A stretch of 64,000 bases of DNA from Trueperella abortisuis (GCF_030811095.1 NZ_JAUSQL010000001.1:434001-498000); one strand, 5' to 3'. Positions 17,601-26,731 are shown, numbered from the stretch's first letter. Translations and numbers: made by a program. The notes: generated by a model not told the origin, from the letters alone.

Positions 17601-20236
17601 TTACTGATCAGGTGAAGCTGGTTGATGATGGTGGGTTGGATGTGTCCAAGCCGGGTAAGTATACGGTGACGTTTGAGGTTGTTGATTCGGCTGGTGCGAA
17701 GGCGACTAAGTCGGCGGTGGTGACGGTGAATATGAAGATGGTGGCTTTGAATGAGGTGCCGTCTTTGGAGGTGAAGGATGCCTCGGTTGCTGCTGGTGAT
17801 GATTTTGATGTGAAGTCGTTGGTGGTCAAGGCTGAGGATGTTGAAGATGGTGTGCTTACTGATCAGGTGAAGCTGGTTGATGATGGTGGGTTGGATGTGT
17901 CCAAGCCGGGTAAGTATACGGTGACGTTTGAGGTTGTTGATTCGGCTGGTGCGAAGGCGACTAAGTCGGCGGTGGTGACGGTGAATATGAAGATGGTGGC
18001 TTTGAATGAGGTGCCGTCTTTGGAGGTGAAGGATGCCTCGGTTGCTGCTGGTGATGATTTTGATGTGAAGTCGTTGGTGGTCAAGGCTGAGGATGTTGAA
18101 GATGGTGTGCTTACTGATCAGGTGAAGCTGGTTGATGATGGTGGGTTGGATGTGTCCAAGCCGGGTAAGTATACGGTGACGTTTGAGGTTGTTGATTCGG
18201 CTGGTGCGAAGGCGACTAAGTCGGCGGTGGTGACGGTGAATATGAAGATGGTGGCTTTGAATGAGGTGCCGTCTTTGGAGGTGAAGGATGCCTCGGTTGC
18301 TGCTGGTGATGATTTTGATGTGAAGTCGTTGGTGGTCAAGGCTGAGGATGTTGAAGATGGTGTGCTTACTGATCAGGTGAAGCTGGTTGATGATGGTGGG
18401 TTGGATGTGTCCAAGCCGGGTAAGTATACGGTGACGTTTGAGGTTGTTGATTCGGCTGGTGCGAAGGCGACTAAGTCGGCGGTGGTGACGGTGAATATGA
18501 AGATGGTGGCTTTGAATGAGGTGCCGTCTTTGGAGGTGAAGGATGCCTCGGTTGCTGCTGGTGATGATTTTGATGTGAAGTCGTTGGTGGTCAAGGCTGA
18601 GGATGTTGAAGATGGTGTGCTTACTGATCAGGTGAAGCTGGTTGATGATGGTGGGTTGGATGTGTCCAAGCCGGGTAAGTATACGGTGACGTTTGAGGTT
18701 GTTGATTCGGCTGGTGCGAAGGCGACTAAGTCGGCGGTGGTGACGGTGAATATGAAGATGGTGGCTTTGAATGAGGTGCCGTCTTTGGAGGTGAAGGATG
18801 CCTCGGTTGCTGCTGGTGATGATTTTGATGTGAAGTCGTTGGTGGTCAAGGCTGAGGATGTTGAAGATGGTGTGCTTACTGATCAGGTGAAGCTGGTTGA
18901 TGATGGTGGGTTGGATGTGTCCAAGCCGGGTAAGTATACGGTGACGTTTGAGGTTGTTGATTCGGCTGGTGCGAAGGCGACTAAGTCGGCGGTGGTGACG
19001 GTGAATATGAAGATGGTGGCTTTGAATGAGGTGCCGTCTTTGGAGGTGAAGGATGCCTCGGTTGCTGCTGGTGATGATTTTGATGTGAAGTCGTTGGTGG
19101 TCAAGGCTGAGGATGTTGAAGATGGTGTGCTTACTGATCAGGTGAAGCTGGTTGATGATGGTGGGTTGGATGTGTCCAAGCCGGGTAAGTATACGGTGAC
19201 GTTTGAGGTTGTTGATTCGGCTGGTGCGAAGGCGACTAAGTCGGCGGTGGTGACGGTGAATATGAAGATGGTGGCTTTGAATGAGGTGCCGTCTTTGGAG
19301 GTGAAGGATGCCTCGGTTGCTGCTGGTGATGATTTTGATGTGAAGTCGTTGGTGGTCAAGGCTGAGGATGTTGAAGATGGTGTGCTTACTGATCAGGTGA
19401 AGCTGGTTGATGATGGTGGGTTGGATGTGTCCAAGCCGGGTAAGTATACGGTGACGTTTGAGGTTGTTGATTCGGCTGGTGCGAAGGCGACTAAGTCGGC
19501 GGTGGTGACGGTGAATATGAAGATGGTGGCTTTGAATGAGGTGCCGTCTTTGGAGGTGAAGGATGCCTCGGTTGCTGCTGGTGATGATTTTGATGTGAAG
19601 TCGTTGGTGGTCAAGGCTGAGGATGTTGAAGATGGTGTGCTTACTGATCAGGTGAAGCTGGTTGATGATGGTGGGTTGGATGTGTCCAAGCCGGGTAAGT
19701 ATACGGTGACGTTTGAGGTTGTTGATTCGGCTGGTGCGAAGGCGACTAAGTCGGCGGTGGTGACGGTGAATATGAAGATGGTGGCTTTGAATGAGGTGCC
19801 GTCTTTGGAGGTGAAGGATGCCTCGGTTGCTGCTGGTGATGATTTTGATGTGAAGTCGTTGGTGGTCAAGGCTGAGGATGTTGAAGATGGTGTGCTTACT
19901 GATCAGGTGAAGCTGGTTGATGATGGTGGGTTGGATGTGTCCAAGCCGGGTAAGTATACGGTGACGTTTGAGGTTGTTGATTCGGCTGGTGCGAAGGCGA
20001 CTAAGTCGGCGGTGGTGACGGTCCTGGCAAAGGAGGCTCCCGCCCCGGGTGAGCCGACGGGCAACCAGAGCGTCAACCCGGCGCCGCAGGCGACGCCCCA
20101 CCCGTCGACCCAACCGTCCGCCTCCGCTGGCAAGCTTGCGTGGACGGGCGCCGACTCGCGTAACCTTGCGACCTTCGCGGGTGCGATGCTCCTGATGGGT
20201 GCGGCGCTCGTGGCGACGCGGCGTCGTGTGAAGTAA
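14612..20236 (+). CDS. Giant sortase-anchored surface protein with 15 identical Ig-like (DUF5011-type) repeats
   Basis: 1874 residues. Residues 1-28 are a signal peptide (hydrophobic LLFAALFSFLLIVL, cleavage after AHA). Residues about 29-460 are a unique region I do not recognise. At about 460-540 lies a Listeria-Bacteroides-type beta-grasp repeat (VFNLDGGAV ... GYTFIGWAD ... FTAKWD). Residues 544-1804 are 15 copies of an 85-residue Ig-like domain containing AEDVEDGVLTDQVKLVDDGG and SKPGKYTVTFEVVDSAGAKA. A Pro/Ser/Thr-rich wall-spanning stretch follows, then LAWTG (1842-1846), a hydrophobic helix and RRRVK, a complete sortase signal of the LAxTG type. It is exported, attached to peptidoglycan and probably works as a long stalk presenting the N-terminal domain, as adhesins do. 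Ligand unknown. Confidence 0.88.
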   Translation: MRNTSRARLLFAALFSFLLIVLPGGAHATLNEAAPQDIPYTVQFWSERADYDEANVGSIGDKYEYIGLKNFTGAEGHVPDLLTVDPSGVQFPDIELATSSNPELFAKLYHLNAEYTKAQNTHDDAGVRPLNATKKNVYNVFFDREVYEVVFEKDNHSKDNTFDPVISKNGTTYDAKANPYTLRLRFGQAFGDAWPFDKDIMEVPVQGKRGYGLTGWEVMNAQSKWNYVDTPPYRLTYSEFVQYAGQIKASISRPGVSYTDRTIAMGITDSRNTHPVFVDFALEGFEDGLQPREFPVDEALSYWKSDTTYIGYSFPVPQLQGFERVATTKRQQVVKSQAALDKINAARGDATPLTFIDTLYGTKRATNGYLRLEYKRQKFSLFLDADPRVPKADSDYSAENTLTVPYGMPTADLNLPTPTKPSDLGDEFVFRGWAWDSAGASLLAESSRAMPNYNVAIHAFWDVERHVVFNLDGGAVDGSTDQINRTQFDGQAVEFPTPTRDGYTFIGWADDNTEGKTYKSTDKPKVDGNMSFTAKWDQHPDLQVKDASVAAGDDFDVKSLVVKAEDVEDGVLTDQVKLVDDGGLDVSKPGKYTVTFEVVDSAGAKATKSAVVTVNMKMVALNEVPSLEVKDASVAAGDDFDVKSLVVKAEDVEDGVLTDQVKLVDDGGLDVSKPGKYTVTFEVVDSAGAKATKSAVVTVNMKMVALNEVPSLEVKDASVAAGDDFDVKSLVVKAEDVEDGVLTDQVKLVDDGGLDVSKPGKYTVTFEVVDSAGAKATKSAVVTVNMKMVALNEVPSLEVKDASVAAGDDFDVKSLVVKAEDVEDGVLTDQVKLVDDGGLDVSKPGKYTVTFEVVDSAGAKATKSAVVTVNMKMVALNEVPSLEVKDASVAAGDDFDVKSLVVKAEDVEDGVLTDQVKLVDDGGLDVSKPGKYTVTFEVVDSAGAKATKSAVVTVNMKMVALNEVPSLEVKDASVAAGDDFDVKSLVVKAEDVEDGVLTDQVKLVDDGGLDVSKPGKYTVTFEVVDSAGAKATKSAVVTVNMKMVALNEVPSLEVKDASVAAGDDFDVKSLVVKAEDVEDGVLTDQVKLVDDGGLDVSKPGKYTVTFEVVDSAGAKATKSAVVTVNMKMVALNEVPSLEVKDASVAAGDDFDVKSLVVKAEDVEDGVLTDQVKLVDDGGLDVSKPGKYTVTFEVVDSAGAKATKSAVVTVNMKMVALNEVPSLEVKDASVAAGDDFDVKSLVVKAEDVEDGVLTDQVKLVDDGGLDVSKPGKYTVTFEVVDSAGAKATKSAVVTVNMKMVALNEVPSLEVKDASVAAGDDFDVKSLVVKAEDVEDGVLTDQVKLVDDGGLDVSKPGKYTVTFEVVDSAGAKATKSAVVTVNMKMVALNEVPSLEVKDASVAAGDDFDVKSLVVKAEDVEDGVLTDQVKLVDDGGLDVSKPGKYTVTFEVVDSAGAKATKSAVVTVNMKMVALNEVPSLEVKDASVAAGDDFDVKSLVVKAEDVEDGVLTDQVKLVDDGGLDVSKPGKYTVTFEVVDSAGAKATKSAVVTVNMKMVALNEVPSLEVKDASVAAGDDFDVKSLVVKAEDVEDGVLTDQVKLVDDGGLDVSKPGKYTVTFEVVDSAGAKATKSAVVTVNMKMVALNEVPSLEVKDASVAAGDDFDVKSLVVKAEDVEDGVLTDQVKLVDDGGLDVSKPGKYTVTFEVVDSAGAKATKSAVVTVNMKMVALNEVPSLEVKDASVAAGDDFDVKSLVVKAEDVEDGVLTDQVKLVDDGGLDVSKPGKYTVTFEVVDSAGAKATKSAVVTVLAKEAPAPGEPTGNQSVNPAPQATPHPSTQPSASAGKLAWTGADSRNLATFAGAMLLMGAALVATRRRVK
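16241..20022 (+). repeat. 255-bp tandem array, 14.8 copies
   Basis: The unit starts GTGAAGGATGCCTCGGTTGC and recurs every 255 bp from 16241 to 19811. All copies I compared are the same base for base; only the codons just before the first copy (DLQ versus SLE) and the end of the last differ. Codons within the unit often end in T (GAT, GTT, GCT, GGT), unlike the C-ending codons of neighbouring genes. Perfect identity points to recent expansion or ongoing homogenisation. Confidence 0.95.
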
Positions 20237-20254
20237 TCGCTGATTGCTAGCACT

Positions 20255-20286
20255 GTGCCCCCGCTACCCTCGGGTAGTGGGGGCAC
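20255..20286 (+). terminator. Hairpin terminator after the surface-protein gene
   Basis: Two 15-base arms, GTGCCCCCGCTACCC and GGGTAGTGGGGGCAC, pair with one G-T wobble around a 2-base loop, 18 bp after the stop codon. No T-run follows, which is common in actinobacterial terminators. Confidence 0.7.
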
Positions 20287-20563
20287 ACCTGACTCTCCTG
20301 CGTCCCAGCGATGATAAACGCATGCAATAGAAAGGCTTTTGTGGTCCTTCCTAGCTGAGCCGGCAGGTGCCCGACACAAGTCATGAATCTGGGGTCAACC
20401 AGGCCCATATAGCGATCGGTAGTCGATATATTCAAGAGAAGTGTCGGCAGGTAGCCCAAATTCTCAAGTGAAGTGGCGGCGGCGGGGCAGCTCGCGGTCG
20501 GGCGGCGGGGTCGCTCGCGCCACATCGGCTCAGAGGCGATTTCGCCGAGTGGTGCGCAAAGGC
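20287..20563. other. Gene-free stretch before metG
   Basis: No convincing open frame, RNA gene or repeat seen beyond the hairpin at its left edge. It probably holds the upstream part of the metG promoter; no T-box or other riboswitch pattern recognised. Confidence 0.4.
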
Positions 20564-20569
20564 TAACCT
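20564..20569 (+). promoter_or_regulatory. -10 element of metG (leaderless candidate)
   Basis: TAACCT ends 6 nt before the metG ATG at 20576. No ribosome-binding site lies between, so a leaderless transcript is likely. Confidence 0.45.
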
Positions 20570-20575
20570 TGAACT

Positions 20576-22381
20576 ATGTCTAGGATCCTTTCAGCTGTCG
20601 CTTGGCCGTATGCAAACGGGCCGCGCCACATCGGCCATGTCGCCGGGTTTGGTGTGCCCTCGGACGTCTTCTCCCGCTACATGCGAATGCGTGGCAACGA
20701 CGTGCTGATGGTCTCCGGTACCGACGAGCACGGCACCCCGATCTTGGTGGCGGCCGATAAGGCGGGCGTGACCCCGCAGGAGCTGGCGGACAAGAACAAC
20801 CGCATCATCGTGGAAGACCTTGTCAAGCTTGGCCTGTCTTATGACCTGTTCACTCGAACCACCACAGGCAACCACGAGCGAGTGGTCCAAGACCTGTTCC
20901 GCGGGTGCCTGGCCAATGGATACATGTTGGTAGAGGAGACGCCGGTGGCGATCGACCCGAAGACGGGCAACACCCTGCCGGACCGCTACATCGAGGGCAC
21001 CTGCCCGATCTGCGGCGCGTCGGGCGCACGCGGTGACCAGTGCGACACGTGCGGCAACCAGCTCGACCCGCAGGACCTCATCGACCCGATCTCCAAGGTT
21101 TCGGGGCTGGCGCCGCAGTTCCAGGAGACTGAACACTACTTCCTCGACCTGCCCGCGCTAGCCGACGCGCTCGGCACGTGGCTTGACGGCGTGGAGGAGG
21201 ACGGCAAGTGGCGCCCGAACGTCATCGCGTTCTCCAAGCATCTGCTCGACGACGTCCGTCCGCGCGCCATGACGCGTGACATCACGTGGGGAATCCCCGT
21301 CCCCGGCTGGGAGAGTAAGCCGAATAAGCGGCTGTACGTGTGGTTTGACGCCGTCGTCGGATACCTGTCGGCGTCGATCGAGTGGGCCCGGCGTCGTGAG
21401 GCGGCCGGCACCGGCTCGGCGGAGGACTGGAAGAAGTGGTGGACGGATCCGGAGGCGCTGTCCTACTACTTCATGGGCAAGGACAACATTGTCTTCCACT
21501 CGCAGATCTGGCCCGCGGAGCTGCTCGCCTACAACGGTGAAGGCGCCAAGGGCGGCACGCCGGGGGACATGGGGCACCTCAATCTGCCTACCCAGGTGGT
21601 GGCGTCAGAGTTCTTGACGATGGAGGGCAAGAAGTTTTCCTCGTCGAAGAACGTGGTGATCTACGTGCGCGACGTGCTCGAACGCTACCAGCCTGATGCC
21701 CTGCGCTACTTCATCTCGATCGCCGGGCCTGAGACGCAGGATGCGGACTTCACCTGGTCGGAGTTCCTGCGCCGCAACAATTCGGAGCTGGTGGCCGGCT
21801 GGGGTAACCTCGTCAACCGCACTGCGGCGATGATTGCGAAGAACTTCGGCGAGATCCCGGCTCCGGGCGAACTGGAGGACATCGATCGTGAGCTGCTCGA
21901 CGCCGTCGACGCGGGCTTCGACACGGTGGGTGACCTCATCGCGGGACACGCGCAGCGCGCGGCGCTGGCGGAGATCATGCGGCTGGTGGGAGAGGCGAAT
22001 GCCTACGTGGCCCGCACTGAACCCTTCAAGCTCAAGGCTCCCGAGCAGCGCGAACGCCTCGCCACCGTTCTTAACACCCTCATTCAGGCCGTTTCGGACC
22101 TCAACACGATGATGTGCGTGTTCTTGCCGCACTCGTCAAACACGATCGACGCCGTGCTCGGAGGCCCGGGCGACATCGCGCCCATGCCGCAGATCGTGGA
22201 GACCGAAGACCTCGACACCGGCCATCCCTACCCGATCATCACCGGCGATTACGCAAATGTGCGCCCGTGGGAGCGTCGGATTGTGGTGCCCGGGACCCCG
22301 ATCGCGAAGCCGAAGCCGGCGTTCGTCAAGCTCGACGAGTCGATTGTCGCCGAGGAGCTTGAGCGCTTGGGGATCGAATAG
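20576..22381 (+). CDS. metG: Methionyl-tRNA synthetase
   Basis: 601 residues. The HIGH motif is present as HIGH near residue 15 and the KMSKS loop as KFSSS near 352. The zinc knuckle [19 protein letters not shown] has the four cysteines of the long bacterial form. The enzyme charges tRNA-Met, including the initiator. The C-terminal dimerisation/OB domain of some bacterial MetG proteins is absent, as usual in actinobacteria. The gene overlaps tatD by one base and starts the conserved run metG-tatD-rpfB-rsmA-ispE. Confidence 0.97.
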   Translation: MSRILSAVAWPYANGPRHIGHVAGFGVPSDVFSRYMRMRGNDVLMVSGTDEHGTPILVAADKAGVTPQELADKNNRIIVEDLVKLGLSYDLFTRTTTGNHERVVQDLFRGCLANGYMLVEETPVAIDPKTGNTLPDRYIEGTCPICGASGARGDQCDTCGNQLDPQDLIDPISKVSGLAPQFQETEHYFLDLPALADALGTWLDGVEEDGKWRPNVIAFSKHLLDDVRPRAMTRDITWGIPVPGWESKPNKRLYVWFDAVVGYLSASIEWARRREAAGTGSAEDWKKWWTDPEALSYYFMGKDNIVFHSQIWPAELLAYNGEGAKGGTPGDMGHLNLPTQVVASEFLTMEGKKFSSSKNVVIYVRDVLERYQPDALRYFISIAGPETQDADFTWSEFLRRNNSELVAGWGNLVNRTAAMIAKNFGEIPAPGELEDIDRELLDAVDAGFDTVGDLIAGHAQRAALAEIMRLVGEANAYVARTEPFKLKAPEQRERLATVLNTLIQAVSDLNTMMCVFLPHSSNTIDAVLGGPGDIAPMPQIVETEDLDTGHPYPIITGDYANVRPWERRIVVPGTPIAKPKPAFVKLDESIVAEELERLGIE

Positions 22382-23340
22382 TGAGTGACTCGGCGTCGAA
22401 GAAGGACCGCAAGCGGGCGTTTCCGGAGGTTCCGGCCCCGCTGGCAGTCCCGATCGTCGACAACCACACCCATATCTACCCGGATCCAGCGCCGGAGCCT
22501 GGCCAGGAAGCGCCCATCCAGCGCGTGAACAACGCCGGCGCGTGGAAACCGCCTCTCCTGCTGGAGAACCTGCGGGAGGGCATGGCGCGTGCGGGGGTGC
22601 GGGCGGCGATCACCTCGGGGTGCGAGTACCCGGCACTCGAGTGGACGGTCGAGCTTGCCCGTTCGTGTCCCGAGATCTGGGCGGCGCTCGCCATTCACCC
22701 TAACGAGGCCGCCATGCATGCGGGGGTGCGCGAAGTTGCCCCTGACGGGCTTGAGCCGCGGGTGGAAGAACACCACTCGATCCCGCTGGCGGACGCGATC
22801 GCGCGCGTTGCGGAGCTGTGCGCCGACGACGCCGTGGTGGCGGTTGGCGAGACGGGCCTGGACTACTTCCGTACGGGCGAGGAGGGCAGGGCTGCGCAGA
22901 AGTGTTCCTTCCGTGAGCACATCGCTCTCGCGAAGGAGTTGGGCAAGCCGTTGCAGATTCACGATCGTGACGCGCACGCCGACGTCGTTGAGATTTTGAA
23001 GCGTGACGGTGCACCTGAGCGCACGGTCTTCCATTGTTTTTCCGGCGACGCCGATCTTGCGGCCGTGTGCCGGGAGCAGGGCTGGTACGCCTCCTTGGCT
23101 GGAACTGTGACGTATCCTGCGAACGCTTACCTGCGCGAGGCCTTCGAGGTGCTGCCCGATGAGCTTGTGCTTGTGGAGACGGACGCCCCCTATCTCACGC
23201 CGGTGCCCTACCGGGGTCAGCCGAACGCGGCCTGGGCCGTCGCTTACACGGCTGCCTACCTGGCGGAGCTCCGGCTCGTGCCGCTGGCGGACTTCTGTGC
23301 GAAGGTGGACGCGACCACGCGCGAGGTGTACGGCATCTGA
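22381..23340 (+). CDS. tatD: TatD-family metal-dependent hydrolase (3'-5' DNA exonuclease type)
   Basis: 319 residues. Metal ligands are visible: DNHTHIY near the N-terminus (HxH), GETGLDYFR, PLQIHDRDAH, VFHCFSGDA and VETDAPYLTP near the C-terminus, in the order and spacing of the TatD amidohydrolase fold. E. coli TatD acts as a 3'-5' exonuclease in DNA repair; substrate here is inferred from family. GTG start at 22381 shares its first G with the metG stop. There is a longer than usual insertion around residues 35-60. Confidence 0.93.
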   Translation: MSDSASKKDRKRAFPEVPAPLAVPIVDNHTHIYPDPAPEPGQEAPIQRVNNAGAWKPPLLLENLREGMARAGVRAAITSGCEYPALEWTVELARSCPEIWAALAIHPNEAAMHAGVREVAPDGLEPRVEEHHSIPLADAIARVAELCADDAVVAVGETGLDYFRTGEEGRAAQKCSFREHIALAKELGKPLQIHDRDAHADVVEILKRDGAPERTVFHCFSGDADLAAVCREQGWYASLAGTVTYPANAYLREAFEVLPDELVLVETDAPYLTPVPYRGQPNAAWAVAYTAAYLAELRLVPLADFCAKVDATTREVYGI

Positions 23341-23677
23341 AGCAAAACCCGAGGTGGGAGGCCAAAATCGGGCCCTTTGTCTCACCTGTCTGGGGTGGGT
23401 TCTTCAATAGACAAAGACCGGCTCTACCGATCTGCGTCTTCTCGGCATAAGCGCGGCGTGGGTGGCCGGGCGGGCGAACGCTGTGGGGCGGGCGTGAGAC
23501 TCGCGTGCGATAGTTGCTCGGGAGGGGCAGAGTCAGAAGGGAACCGGTACGAATCCGCGATCTGCTTGTCACATCGGGCACAACCCAGTTGCGATTAATA
23601 ACAATTTGATTACAATCGATTGCGTTGATGTAAACGCGGGGCGCACATTATCCGCGCGCAAGTTGACTGGAGAAGTT
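23341..23677. other. Structured intergenic region between tatD and the rpfB-like gene
   Basis: Contains the inverted repeat CTTTGTCT (23375-23382) / AGACAAAG (23409-23416), nested within AACCC / GGGTT. It may terminate tatD transcription. Further right is an A/T-rich stretch near 23595-23635, a likely promoter for the next gene. I looked for a c-di-AMP (ydaO) riboswitch, which often precedes rpf genes in actinobacteria, and could not recognise its conserved segments. Confidence 0.45.
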
Positions 23678-24892
23678 TTGACAGATCATTCAACCGATCG
23701 TGGCGTGGCCTTCGATGCCTCGCTCCTCGCGACACCGCCGAGGCCCGGCTCGCGCCGCGCGCGCCGCATGGCAGAGCGGGCCGCCCAGCTCAATACCCAG
23801 CACGGCTCCGCCTTTAGTCGCACCCCTGACACCGCGGAGATCCCGGCCGTCAGCCGCGTGGTGACCTCCGGTGCCACACCGTACGCGGAGCACATGAACT
23901 TTCGCCTGGTCACCTCCCACGCCGCACACGCCCCGGCACCCAAGCCGCGCCGTTACACGAAAGCGATGCACGTGGCGAGCGCGGCCTCCCTCGCCGTTTT
24001 TGCGGCGGGTGGCACGGTGGGCTTCCCGGTGATCCATCCCCCGCAGGTGGAGCAGGCGGTCGCCGCCGTCGTCGATTCGGCCGCGGAAGAGGCCCCGGTG
24101 GCCCCGGCCGGTGCCGTCTCCTTTGACGTCACGGTGGACGGGTCGACCACACACGTCGTTGCCACGGAGGGAGACACGTATGCCGCCGCGCTCGCGAACG
24201 CCGGCATTTCGATCGCCGCGCGTGACGAGGTCTCCGTTTCCCTGTCCGACACCGTGACCACGTCGCCGGTTGTCATCGTGCGCGTGACCAGCTCCACGGT
24301 CGTAGAGGACTACACCATCCCGTTCGAGACCGAGCGCGTGGAAACCGCCGAGCTTGCCAAGGGCGAGGAGAAGGTCGCCACCGCCGGAGTTGAAGGCACG
24401 GGCACGCGCAGCTACCAGGTCACCAAGCGCGACGGTGAGGAAAGCGCGCGCCTGCTCCTTGTTGAGACGGTCACCGCTGAGCCGGTCACCGAGGTCATCC
24501 AGGTTGGCACCCGCGAGGGCGCTGCGGCGGCCCCGGCTGATCCGACGCCGGGAGCCACGGACTCCGTTCCGGCATCCGCACCGGTCCCGGCGGGCTCCGC
24601 CCGCGAGATCGCGCAGGGCATGCTCTCCTCCTACGGCTGGGGCATGGACCAGTGGTCGTGCCTGGACGCGCTCTGGCAGCGCGAGTCCGGATGGAACCAC
24701 CTGGCCGCCAACCCCTCCTCGGGCGCGTACGGCATCCCGCAGGCGCTACCCGGCTCGAAGATGGCCTCTGCTGGCGCCGACTGGCAGACCAACCCCGCCA
24801 CCCAGATCGCCTGGGGGTTGGGCTACATCGCCGGCCGCTACGGTAGCCCGTGCGGCGCGTGGGGCCACTCGCAGTCCGTCGGCTGGTACTAA
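23678..24892 (+). CDS. G5-domain cell-wall protein with transglycosylase-like C-terminus (RpfB-like)
   Basis: About 404 residues from the TTG at 23678, chosen because GGAGAAG lies 5 nt upstream; the frame remains open to 23606 but without an RBS there. An approximately 85-residue basic, polar N-terminus precedes one hydrophobic segment (HVASAASLAVFAAGGTVGF). Then come a DUF348 domain (FDVTVDGSTTHVVATEGDTY), a G5 domain (GEEKVATAGVEGTGTRSYQV) and a C-terminal lytic domain (LDALWQRESGWNHLAANPSS, YGIPQALPG). That last domain is closer to SLT/aggregation-promoting-factor C-termini than to the Rpf fold. Position between tatD and rsmA is that of rpfB. It probably remodels peptidoglycan during growth or resuscitation. 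Confidence 0.8.
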   Translation: MTDHSTDRGVAFDASLLATPPRPGSRRARRMAERAAQLNTQHGSAFSRTPDTAEIPAVSRVVTSGATPYAEHMNFRLVTSHAAHAPAPKPRRYTKAMHVASAASLAVFAAGGTVGFPVIHPPQVEQAVAAVVDSAAEEAPVAPAGAVSFDVTVDGSTTHVVATEGDTYAAALANAGISIAARDEVSVSLSDTVTTSPVVIVRVTSSTVVEDYTIPFETERVETAELAKGEEKVATAGVEGTGTRSYQVTKRDGEESARLLLVETVTAEPVTEVIQVGTREGAAAAPADPTPGATDSVPASAPVPAGSAREIAQGMLSSYGWGMDQWSCLDALWQRESGWNHLAANPSSGAYGIPQALPGSKMASAGADWQTNPATQIAWGLGYIAGRYGSPCGAWGHSQSVGWY

Positions 24893-25774
24893 ATGCTGCT
24901 CGGGCCCGTCCAGATTCGCGAGCTCGCTGATCGCCTCGGCATCAGGCCAACCAAGACCCTCGGGCAGAACTTCGTTCACGACGCCGGCACCGTTCGGCGT
25001 ATCGTCCGCGAGGCCGGCGTCGCAGATGGCGACGCCGTGCTCGAGGTGGGCCCGGGGCTCGGCTCGCTGACGCTCGCCATCCTCGAGGCTGGGGCCTGCC
25101 TGTCCGCCGTCGAGATCGACCCGCCGCTCGCCGCCGCGCTCCCGGAGACGGTCCGGGCCTTCATGCCGCAGGCCGACGCCCGCTTCGCCGTCCTGCTCCA
25201 GGACGCGCTCAAGGTGCGGCGCGGTGACCTTGCCGTGCCGTCCGCATACGCGCAGGCCCACCAGGGCGCCAGCTTCGAGCCCACGCATCTGGTGGCGAAC
25301 CTGCCCTATAACGTGGCCGTTCCCGTGATCCTGACCCTGCTTCAGGAGCTTCCCTCGCTTCGTTCCGTGACCGTGATGGTCCAGCTCGAGGTGGCTGAGC
25401 GCCTCGCCGCGGCCCCCGGATCGCGCGTTTATGGCGTGCCGTCGGCGAAGGCGAACTGGTACGGGCAGGTCCGGCGCGGGGCGAAGATTTCCCGCAACGT
25501 ATTCTGGCCAGTGCCCAACGTCGACTCGGCCCTCGTCCACATCGATCGGCCCGAGACCGCGCGTTTCCCCGAGGAGCTGCGGGAGGGCACCTTCGCCGTC
25601 GTCGACGCCGCGTTCGCCCAGCGGCGCAAGACACTGCGCTCGGCCTTGGCGGCGTGGGCGGGGAGCCCGGCGCAGGCGGAGTCGATTCTGCGGATCGCCG
25701 GCGTGGATCCCGCGCTTCGTGGCGAGCGCCTGACGATCGAGGACTTCGTGAAGATCGCGCGGGCTGCCCGCTAG
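24893..25774 (+). CDS. rsmA: 16S rRNA dimethyladenosine transferase RsmA (KsgA)
   Basis: 293 residues, ATG immediately after the stop of the preceding gene. Motifs: [11 protein letters not shown] at the N-terminus, SAM-binding [12 protein letters not shown], acidic AVEID, and the catalytic NLPYNVAVP. The enzyme dimethylates A1518 and A1519 in helix 45 of 16S rRNA, a late step in small-subunit assembly. The C-terminal helical domain ([12 protein letters not shown]) is complete. Confidence 0.96.
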   Translation: MLLGPVQIRELADRLGIRPTKTLGQNFVHDAGTVRRIVREAGVADGDAVLEVGPGLGSLTLAILEAGACLSAVEIDPPLAAALPETVRAFMPQADARFAVLLQDALKVRRGDLAVPSAYAQAHQGASFEPTHLVANLPYNVAVPVILTLLQELPSLRSVTVMVQLEVAERLAAAPGSRVYGVPSAKANWYGQVRRGAKISRNVFWPVPNVDSALVHIDRPETARFPEELREGTFAVVDAAFAQRRKTLRSALAAWAGSPAQAESILRIAGVDPALRGERLTIEDFVKIARAAR

Positions 25775-25812
25775 CGGGCCCGCCATAGGAATGCGTCGCC
25801 GCCGAGAACCGC

Positions 25813-25818
25813 TAGAAT
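25813..25818 (+). promoter_or_regulatory. -10 element of ispE (leaderless candidate)
   Basis: TAGAAT, seven bases before the GTG at 25826. No ribosome-binding site in between. Confidence 0.5.
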
Positions 25819-25825
25819 ACGACAC

Positions 25826-26731
25826 GTGCAACGAGTCTTAGTTTCCGCCCCCGCCAAAGTGAACCTGGCCCTGCGCGTCGGTGGGCCGCGCCCCGACGGC
25901 TTCCACCCCCTCGACACCGTCTTCGAGGCGCTCGACATCTTCGACGACGTCGAGGTCACGCCTGCGCCGGCACTCTCGGTGTCCATCACCGGGCTGGGGG
26001 AGGATCTGCCCACCGACGACACGAACCTCGCCATGCGTGCCGGCCGTGCCCTGCTTGAATATACGCGCGCCGCGAGCACGCATCCCGCGGAGCTTGGCGC
26101 CCACATCCGTATCACGAAACGCATCCCCGTGGCCGGGGGGATGGCGGGGGGATCCGCCGACGCCGCCGCCACCCTCCTCGCCCTCAACGAGCTGTGGGAG
26201 CTCGGGCTCGGCCGCGAGGAGCTGACGCGGATCGGCGCGGACCTGGGATCCGACGTGCCCTTCGCGCTCGTGGGCGGCCTGGCCCACGGCATTGGGCGTG
26301 GGGAGGAACTCGCCCCGCTACGTCCGAAAGCTATGCACGCCTGGGTGCTGCTCACCCGCGAACGCGGCCTGTCCACGCCCGCCGTCTTCCGGCAGTTCGA
26401 CGCCATGCACCCGGACGCCGGCGCCCCGGCCGACACGGCCGCGCTGCGCCGCGCGCTCGAGCAGGGGAGCATCGACGACGTCGGCGCCCTACTCGCGAAC
26501 GACCTGCAGGCACCCGCCTGCGAGCTTCGGCCGGAGATTGGCGCGGAGATCGAGCTCATCGAGGAGGCCGGTCACCGCGTTGTCCTCTCCGGCTCCGGTC
26601 CCACCATCGCCGTCTTCACCGCCCCCGAGCAGGCGGAGGAGCTGGCCGCGCAGCTTCGCGCCGATTTCCCCTACGACATCCACGTCGCCTACGGCCCCTC
26701 CGCCGGCGCGCACATCCGGGCGGCCGAGTAA
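25826..26731 (+). CDS. ispE: 4-diphosphocytidyl-2-C-methyl-D-erythritol kinase
   Basis: 301 residues of the GHMP kinase family. SAPAKVNLALRV at the N-terminus, the ATP-binding PVAGGMAGGSADAAA near 105, and the C-terminal VLSGSGPTIAVF are all present. It phosphorylates CDP-methylerythritol in the MEP pathway of isoprenoid synthesis. It has a likely promoter of its own, and its stop overlaps the ATG of the ABC-F gene by one base. Confidence 0.95.
   Translation: MQRVLVSAPAKVNLALRVGGPRPDGFHPLDTVFEALDIFDDVEVTPAPALSVSITGLGEDLPTDDTNLAMRAGRALLEYTRAASTHPAELGAHIRITKRIPVAGGMAGGSADAAATLLALNELWELGLGREELTRIGADLGSDVPFALVGGLAHGIGRGEELAPLRPKAMHAWVLLTRERGLSTPAVFRQFDAMHPDAGAPADTAALRRALEQGSIDDVGALLANDLQAPACELRPEIGAEIELIEEAGHRVVLSGSGPTIAVFTAPEQAEELAAQLRADFPYDIHVAYGPSAGAHIRAAE

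Noticed and set aside
16241..20022. CRISPR-like regular repeat
   Set aside because: The unit is 255 bp, contiguous, coding and in frame; no spacers and no cas genes.
15950..20113. Open frame of 1387 codons on the minus strand opposite the surface-protein repeats
   Set aside because: It is open only because one 255-bp unit lacks stops in that frame and is repeated 15 times; it has no RBS, and its composition (His/Ile/Arg-rich) is not protein-like.
23341..23677. c-di-AMP (ydaO) riboswitch before the rpfB-like gene
   Set aside because: Expected from other actinobacteria, but I could not find the conserved paired segments; only a simple inverted repeat is visible.
26194..26730. N-terminal extension of the ABC-F protein through the ispE region
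   Set aside because: The frame is open but overlaps ispE out of frame; ATG 26731 gives the normal ABC-F start.
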